A stretch of 64,000 bases of DNA from Cheiracanthium punctorium (taxonomy: Eukaryota; Arthropoda; Arachnida; Araneae; Cheiracanthiidae): assembly GCA_038373885.1 (NCBI GenBank), contig JAWZYV010012239.1, positions 62,001 to 126,000 on the forward strand, written 5' to 3'. Position 1 is the stretch's first letter, and every line of letters begins with the position of its first letter. The notes beneath the pieces were generated by a model. That model saw only the letters and a program-made list of their open reading frames with translations, was not told the origin of the DNA and did no database searches. Of this stretch, positions 57,963-64,000 are shown in pieces. The position numbers were made by a program, and so were the translations under genes.

Positions 57963-59765
57963 TTAAGAAGGATCTAACTTGAGCCTGGATAATGCATCAG
58001 CATTTCCATGTTGAACGCCCCTTCGATAAGTAATTTTCAAATTGTATCGCTGCAAAGCTAAAGCCCACCTTGTTAATTTGGCGCTATGTGGAAGGCCATC
58101 TGTCAAATATGTTAAGGGGTTATGATCTGATACGATCTGGATTTCCGCGCCAAATATCCAAGTATCAAATTTTTTTAGTGCTTCTAAAACTCCATATGCC
58201 TCCTTCTCAATCGTAGACCATTTCATTTGGCTGGGGTTTAGTTTCTTGCTGAAAAAAGCAATAGGGACTTCCTCTCCCTTGGCGTCCTTTTGTGCGAGAC
58301 ACGCGCCAATAGCTGTAGCCGATGCGTCACTGTACAACTGAAACGGCTTGTCAAGATCTGGGGTGTGTAAGATAGGTATCTTCATCAATTCCTCTTTCAA
58401 TCGAGCAAACGCTTGGTCCTCAGCGGCGCCCCAAGGTATAGTAATCGGTACTTTCTTCTTGGTTAGATTTGTTAGTGGCAAAATTATTTGCGCGAATTGT
58501 GGTATGTAACTCCTATAATAACTTGCTAGACCGATTAAGCTTCTTAGCTCTTTCTTGGTAGTAGGCCTTGATATCCTCGTTACAGGTTCAATCTTCTCCG
58601 GATCCTGTGTATGCCGACCGGAACCTACAACATGGCCCAAAAATTTTACCTGGGTTCTCCCGAACTCGCATTTTCCAAGATTCACAGTAAGTCCTACTTC
58701 CCTCAATGTTTTAAAGACTTGGCTTATATGCTTTAAATGTTCTTCCCAACTGTTAGAGAAAATGGCTACGTCGTCAATGTATGCACAGCAATAATCACGA
58801 TGTACGAATAATGTTTTATCCATTGATCTCTGGAATGTCCCTCCGGCGTTCTTCATCCCAAAAGGTAAGACTTCCCATTGATAATGCCCCGAATGTGTTA
58901 CGAAGGCGATGAAATGCTTGGATTCTTCATGCATGGTAATCTGCCAGTATCCCTACGTTAAGTCTATGACGGTTATAAATGCAGCTTGTCCTACTCTGAA
59001 TATTAAATCCCTGGCGATTTTCATGGGATATGAATCAGGCACCGTGAAACTATTCAATAGTCTAAAATCAATACATAACCTCACGCTTCCATCCTTTCTG
59101 GCAACACAAAAAACAGGATGTGCCCATTCGCTATCGCTTGGTTCAATGAGGTCCATTTCAATTAGCTCCTCGATTTGGCGATCAACTTCTTTTTGTAAAC
59201 TGATGGGTACTCGATACGGTTTGAGTCTCTTTGGCGTGCAGTTCTCCGTAACTTTAACATAATGCCCGTCGACTTTGGCATGTCCTGGCTTTGAACTAAA
59301 AATGTCCATATATATCTTCAGTACATCAAATAACTCTTGGGTTTGCTCTTCAGTTAAATTATGATTTCTAGTTTTCTCCAAATGTTTTCGGATGTCCTCT
59401 ACCTCTTTCTTTGTTTTATCAGTAGGCGCGTAATGGATTACGCCAAATTCTTCATCCATTTCGTAAACAACAACAATGTGATTTACCCTCTGCACATATG
59501 GTCGTACTTTATTCACGTGTAGCTCTCTAGTACTACCATCCTCTAATTCAACTCTTACCGAATGCGGTCTGGTGATTTGAATTACCGTTGCCGGTCCAAT
59601 CCAAGTGCTTAAAAGTTTGTGAGTTGATGATGGGAGTAATATCAACACTTTGTCCCCAATGGCAAACTGTTTTTCTCGCACGGAGGTTATACCTGGAAAC
59701 GTATTCTCTTTGAGCTTTCTCGGTGTGTTCGGAAGCGATCTCATTAGCTCTACGTATATTTTCAA
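57963..59765 (-). pseudogene. Reverse transcriptase and RNase H part of gypsy-like pol
   Basis: The frame runs through an integrase C-terminal GPY/F-like module (WIGPATVI, about 59600), the RT start (LKPYRVPISLQKEVDRQIEE), the RT core with YIDD at 58764-58781, and RNase H (LYSDASATAIG near 58340), ending shortly after HGNADALSRL. One TAG near 58955 interrupts RT within the conserved block after VIDLT. The 59765 end overlaps the preceding integrase frame, because a one-base frame change near 59680 separates them. RT is placed after integrase, as in copia. Described only as broken; it would not make a full Pol. Confidence 0.9.
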
Positions 59766-61493
59766 CTAAATCTTCAAGATATTTAGTGATTGGTCTGGAC
59801 GTGGTCGTTAGGATAGTTCGTTCTCCCGTCCAAATACTTTTCAATAAAGATAATGGTCCTTGTGGTAATCGCCCATAAACCAATTGAAATGGTGATAGCC
59901 CCGTGGTGCTGTGTGGCACTTCACGATACGCGAACATGAGATATGGTATATGTATATCCCAGTCTCTCCCATACTCTTGTATGTTTTTATTCATCATCTC
60001 CTTAAGAGTTTTATTCCATCGTTCTACTGCCCCCATACTTTCCGGATGTCCGGGTGTCGAAAAACGTGGCGCTACCCCTAATAGATTTTCAAATGATTGA
60101 GTCAGCTTGGAAGCGAAATTCGTACCCTGGTCGGTGCATATCACTTTTGGAAAACCGGTGTGGGTGAAAATCTTCATTAAAACGTCACACGTTGTCTTGG
60201 CACTAATCTCTTTCACTGGAATCGCCTCGGCCCACTTCATAATCCACGAAGTACATAAATCCACGGCACAAATAATATATCGGTGTCCTCTCCTCGATGC
60301 AGGCTCTAGTGGTCCTATACAGTCTACGCTCCAGACTTCAAAAGGATTTTCAGGCCTAACGATAGGCTGTATGGGAATATGATCCCGATAGGTGCTAGCT
60401 CTCCTCAATTGGCATTCTTTGCAACTTTGACAGTATAACTTTACATCTTGCCTGATATTGGGCCAGTAAAATGAATATCTGATTCTTTGTAGAGTCTTAT
60501 TTTCCCCTAGATGTCCTGCCAACGGAATCTCATGTGCCATTCTTAAAACAAAATTCCTTCTTTCTTTTGGAATTACTACTTGCTGAATTTCTTCTCCACA
60601 GACATAATCCTTATGCTGTAGAATTCTTTGATCAATCAGATACGAATTTTCTTGCCTTTCCGCCCAATCAAAGCATCTCTTGAGTGTCTCGTCATCGCCT
60701 TGAAGTTTCGCCAACTCTGAAATGGCATCTAGCTTTCTACTCGCAGACTCACTTGCTGTCAAGACATTCACATTCGGCGTAGTAGAATTCAAATCCGAAG
60801 ATATTTGTACATTTACGTCCTCTTCTGATTTCCCTACAGCTTCTGCTTCCACATTTGAAACTGTTTCTTGCCATAATTGTTTATTATGATAAAGTTCAAT
60901 GTTCTCATTTAGCATCTCAAAAGCTGAACGACTTATTAACATGTCACTGGTAAGTTTCTTTGAAACGGCACACATAATTGCTGTATCGCCATGTTTACCA
61001 TCGTGGATTTTCATCTCGTATGTCCGAAGTGGAGCTGTTTCATTATCGCCAAAAGCGGACGATAACTCTGTTTGTCCTTCTCCTTCAAAAGGTGTATCAT
61101 GTACTAATTCCTCGCGAATTACAGATATCTGTGCACCAGAATCCACTATACCATTAAAAATTGATTTTCCACATTTGATTTCAATCTCAATTAGGTCATC
61201 CAATTTTTTGTGATTACTTGATTGAGATAATGGAACGGAGATCTTTGTTATCAACACATCTGTTTTCTCGGCTGTTTCAGCGCTTACAGTATTAACTTTC
61301 GGTTGTGAAATTTGTCGAGTAAAAGTATTGTTTTGAGCATTCGTCATATTGCTTTTAAATTGTCGTCCTTGCCCACAGAACTTAGAAATATGCCCCTGTT
61401 TACCGCAACTAAAGCATGTGGGGTTAAATCTGCGTTTAACCAACGTTTCATCTTGACGTTTCTGAACCCACTTAGGAATGGTTTGAGACGGAG
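59548..61493 (-). pseudogene. Nucleocapsid knuckle, protease and integrase part of gypsy-like pol
   Basis: The largest open stretch of the window (from about 61443) follows the gag stop at 61494 in the same frame. In order: zinc knuckle CFSCGKQGHISKFC (61376-61420), aspartic protease with GIVDSGAQISVI (about 61140), integrase HHCC zinc domain (AGHLGENKTLQRIRYSFYWP, then CQSCKECQ, 60540-60410), and the DDE core with WSVDCIGP, CTDQGTNF and GAVERWNKTL (about 60325, 60135, 60030). The frame is lost near 59680, and its last 40 or so residues are out of frame. Confidence 0.9.
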
Positions 61494-61494
61494 A

Positions 61495-62467
61495 CTACGA
61501 CGTCATCCTATCTCCTTGTTCCATTGGACGCTCATAAGTTCTCTCATTACCTTTATTTTTCGAATCACCTCCCCACGACCTCTTCGCTAAATCATGGACG
61601 TTAACATATTCGTCTAGTTTATCTGGCAACTCAGACGGGATTATCAACTTAGACCACGGGTCCAAAAAATACTCACGTATTTCATGTGGAACTCTCCTCT
61701 TGATTTGGTCAGCGATAATCAATTTCTTCAACCCGTCATAATCCTCGATTTCTAATCCTTTTACCCACTCTTCAAAATAGTTAGTTATTTCAAAACAGAA
61801 ATCTCTCCACGTTTTCTCTGGCACTTTTTGATGGGTCATAAATTTCCTCCTAAAACTTTCAGGGCTTAATTTAAATCGTCTTAACAAAATCGATTTTATA
61901 TACTCATAGTTTTCTGCAATTTCTACCGGTTCTCTATTAATCAGCTGAACAATTTCCGTTGGTAATAAATTTAATAAACACAAGATCCATTCCTTGTTAT
62001 CTACTTTCAATCTATTAGCATGATTTTCAAACATCGTTAAATAGCATGTAATATCAGATTCGCGCGGGTCAAACTTAGGTGTGTACTTGAATAATTCTAA
62101 CCTAGCTTTCCCAGCGTCTCTAAAATTTTCGTCTCTAACGTTTGTTGACAAATAAGTCTATTCTACTATTTGCCTCGATTTCCAATTTTCTTACCTCAAA
62201 TTCTCTCTGCTCTCTTTCTCTTCTTTCTTCAAATTCTCTTAGTTCCCGTTACATTTCTCTTTGTTACCGTTGTTTTCTTTCTTCAATAAATGAACTAAGC
62301 ATTTCCTTTACCAATTCTAAATCTTCTTCATAAATATTGCTACTGGTAATCATTTTCTTTAGATCCGGTAGTAACAAATCAGGTGAAAGATTTTCACCGA
62401 TCTCTTCCGCTAACTTAATTAAATCTTCCTTCTTTCCCTTATTTAAAAACGACATGGCTCTTCTCAC
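61495..62467 (-). pseudogene. Gag of the gypsy-like element, broken
   Basis: Starts with MSFLNKGKKEDLIKLAEEIG near 62455. Two TAA stops near 62253 and 62238 interrupt a charged Glu/Arg-rich coiled-coil-like segment (REFEERREREQREFE), and a frame change occurs near 62150. The main body (61495-62151) has a retrotransposon Gag capsid-like fold signature: TYLxMFENHANRL-type helix, LNLLPTEIVQLI, and ESFRRKFMTHQK. It ends at a TAG at 61494 before the zinc knuckle. Confidence 0.82.
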
Positions 62468-62517
62468 AACTAAATAACTTCCCCACTTCCTAGGTTTTGA
62501 TCCTATCGCTGCTGCGC

Positions 62518-62851
62518 CAGTACGGGTTTTTTTAGCTTCCTTTCAACAAAAGGCAAAGCAATTTATGGGACTTACATAAAAACCTTTATTACTCTAACAT
62601 AAATCATACAATTCCAACGCCAGTTTTATCAGGCGTCCAAAACAAAAACAGTCCCAACAAAAATTCTATATAAAACTAAATTAAATCTTTAGAATCCTCG
62701 CACCTCTCATTATTGTAACGTGCCCTCATTCTCGAGTACATATTTTATACTTCAGCTCGAGTCAAATTTCTCGGTTTTATTACCATGGAGTTTGGTGCGT
62801 TTGTTAATTCATCATCACATAATACGTTGATAATGTCGACGGAACTTTACT
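62518..62851 (-). repeat. 5' LTR of the gypsy-like element
   Basis: 334 bp, matching 57397-57730 except three transitions. The left neighbour on the plus strand (62505-62520) gives the primer-binding-like TGGCGCAGCAGC on the minus strand. Confidence 0.88.
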
Positions 62852-64000
62852 CTACCTTTCGTGATTATATTGCAAATAATTATTTTACAGAGAAAATTTA
62901 CTAAAATTCACATTCCTCATACTTTTTTGGATGCTACAAATCACCGCTTTTTTAGCAGCCTAAATTCCAGCAGCCTTTGATTAGCAATTTTTCACGACAA
63001 ATAGGAGACGCTTTCCACAAAAAGAAAATTAGTAACGGGTAAACCGTTGGATATTTTATTAATTATTTGTATTGTAGAGAATAACATTATTCTCTATGGG
63101 TATCTCTGTAACAGTAGAATGATTCTAAAACTTTTTTTGCTGACAGAAAGTTACACTATTCCCGAGTGTTATTAGCTACCTTTCATATATATGTCATAAG
63201 TATTTATTTTACGGGGCACTCAAAATAATTCTAATACATTGCGCTCCACGGGCATCTCTATAACTATTGAACCAATTTTAAAGATTTTTTTTCACTGATA
63301 GAAAGCTACACTATTCCTGAGTAACATAGACTAAAATTCATGCACGTAGCATAATTTACAGGAATACTCAAAATAATTCGTAAATATAGTTGTAACTGTC
63401 TCCATTCGTTAAATGCGTAAAAAAAAATCTAAATTTAGTAGCTCTACATATACCATGTATTATACTTCATTTAAAATAAATAATATTTAAATATAGTCAT
63501 TTCAGTCTATAGCGCAAAAAAGTGTCGTCAAACTTTCTTTTTTTGTTATCCATACATGCTTCATTCTTTTAATTTCCTAATTCTAAAGCCGACGCTGTCA
63601 AAGTCGTGGTTAGATGATAGTATTTCTGTAAAGCTGTGTGTTTTTCGAAAACCTAATCTATTTTTAAAAACCTAACATAAAAAAACTAAACCTTGATTTA
63701 CACTAGGTTTTTTTTTTTTTTTTTTTGAGAGAGAGAGATGTACTTTAGTTATACATGACTGATGAACAGCTGAATTCGATAGATTTTTACTCAACTATTT
63801 TGCTGCTAAACATTTATAATGAACTCCTTTGATACATTTTGAAACAATTTACTATATCCTTAACTTTCAATCCAGCATCAGCATTTTACACGTATTTAAG
63901 GGGCCGATACTTATAAAGGCAGTCACCCTGGTAATTCTATATACGCGTACATAGTATGTGTGTATATTTGAAGAATAGCATTCCATGTAAGGAGATTTCT
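62852..64000. other. Intron of cassette H, right of the LTR element
   Basis: Continuation of the interrupted host repeat, with recurring GGTATCTCTGTAAC, CTACACTATTCCTGAGT and TTAGCTACCTTTCAT words near 63100-63330 that also occur at 57310-57396. A T tract with GAGAGAGAGA lies at 63708-63737. No cassette H Ig2a exon is seen. Confidence 0.5.
62905..63078 (+). repeat. Dispersed repeat shared with 54855-55035, copy 2
   Basis: Same ordered blocks as copy 1 with about the same spacing; diverged by substitutions and small indels. Confidence 0.7.

Larger units (their letters stand above)
57397..62851 (-). mobile_element. Ty3/gypsy-like LTR element with integrase before RT (Gmr1-type order)
   Basis: Two 334-bp LTRs flank minus-strand gag and pol, the same strand as the Dscam array. 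Domain order from 62.5 to 58.0 kb is Gag, zinc knuckle, protease, integrase, reverse transcriptase, RNase H. Ordinary Ty3/gypsy elements have integrase last; integrase-first order in a gypsy-like element is known from Gmr1-type elements. The primer site next to the 5' LTR (TGGCGCAGCAGCG) resembles the tRNA-Ser type used by some gypsy elements. The LTRs differ at only three positions, so insertion looks fairly recent, yet the coding part is broken in several places. It sits inside an older repeat present on both sides. Confidence 0.9.

Noticed and set aside
58909..59262. Plus-strand open frame of 117 codons
   Set aside because: Antisense shadow of the RT coding region.
60060..60080. CGTGGCGCTA on the plus strand, resembling the promoter element
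   Set aside because: It lies inside the gypsy-like integrase coding region, on the opposite strand, and has one core mismatch; no cassette promoter is nearby.
1..64000. CRISPR arrays, bacterial operons or rRNA genes
   Set aside because: No regularly spaced short repeats, no long prokaryote-type reading frames and no rRNA-like sequence were seen.

Overview
This window is AT-rich animal nuclear DNA with introns, dense transposon debris and no prokaryote-style genes. Its main content is a minus-strand array of short immunoglobulin-domain exons. Each unit repeats the same four-exon order: a signal-peptide exon, one exon for a whole Ig domain (Ig1), and two exons that split a second Ig domain (Ig2a, Ig2b). 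This matches the tandem alternative 5' cassettes of the shortened Dscam (sDscam) genes of chelicerates, most like the sDscam-beta type with two variable Ig domains. The host is therefore probably a spider or another chelicerate. That assignment is inference from architecture; no database search was possible.

Transcription runs from high to low coordinates. From 5' to 3' the cassettes are: H (only Ig2b, 54113-53958; its other exons lie beyond the right edge), G (51061-44220), F (41554-34657), E (32970-25982), D (25435-17291), C (16647-12551), B (11416-8698) and A (7431-1817; its Ig2b lies beyond the left edge). B to G are complete. All 26 exons found keep an open frame, have GT/AG borders and use phase 1 at every junction. 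No constant exons (later Ig, FNIII, transmembrane, cytoplasmic) are visible; they should lie to the left of the window.

All seven cassettes whose 5' end is visible carry the same element about 160-250 bp upstream of the start codon, always in the same orientation: CATGTGGCGCTA with small variations (10-base core TGTGGCGCTA in all seven). In cassettes B and C it matches the CTCF consensus at 14 of 15 positions. This suggests CTCF-type promoter choice like that of vertebrate clustered protocadherins. It is the most interesting signal here.

The rest is mobile DNA, mostly in the Ig2a-Ig2b introns. It includes a Tc1-like element (18.0-19.4 kb), a hAT-like element with an 8-bp target duplication (26.2-27.3 kb), a Helitron with a helicase remnant (27.3-29.3 kb), a second hAT-like element (35.4-37.9 kb) carrying a tRNA-derived SINE, a broken Ty1/copia gag (44.8-46.3 kb) and a 5.5-kb LTR element (57.4-62.9 kb). 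The LTR element is Ty3/gypsy-like, but its integrase lies before the reverse transcriptase, the rare Gmr1-type order. A perfect 78-bp-arm palindrome lies at 33.4-33.6 kb. Most other intron sequence shows nothing recognisable.
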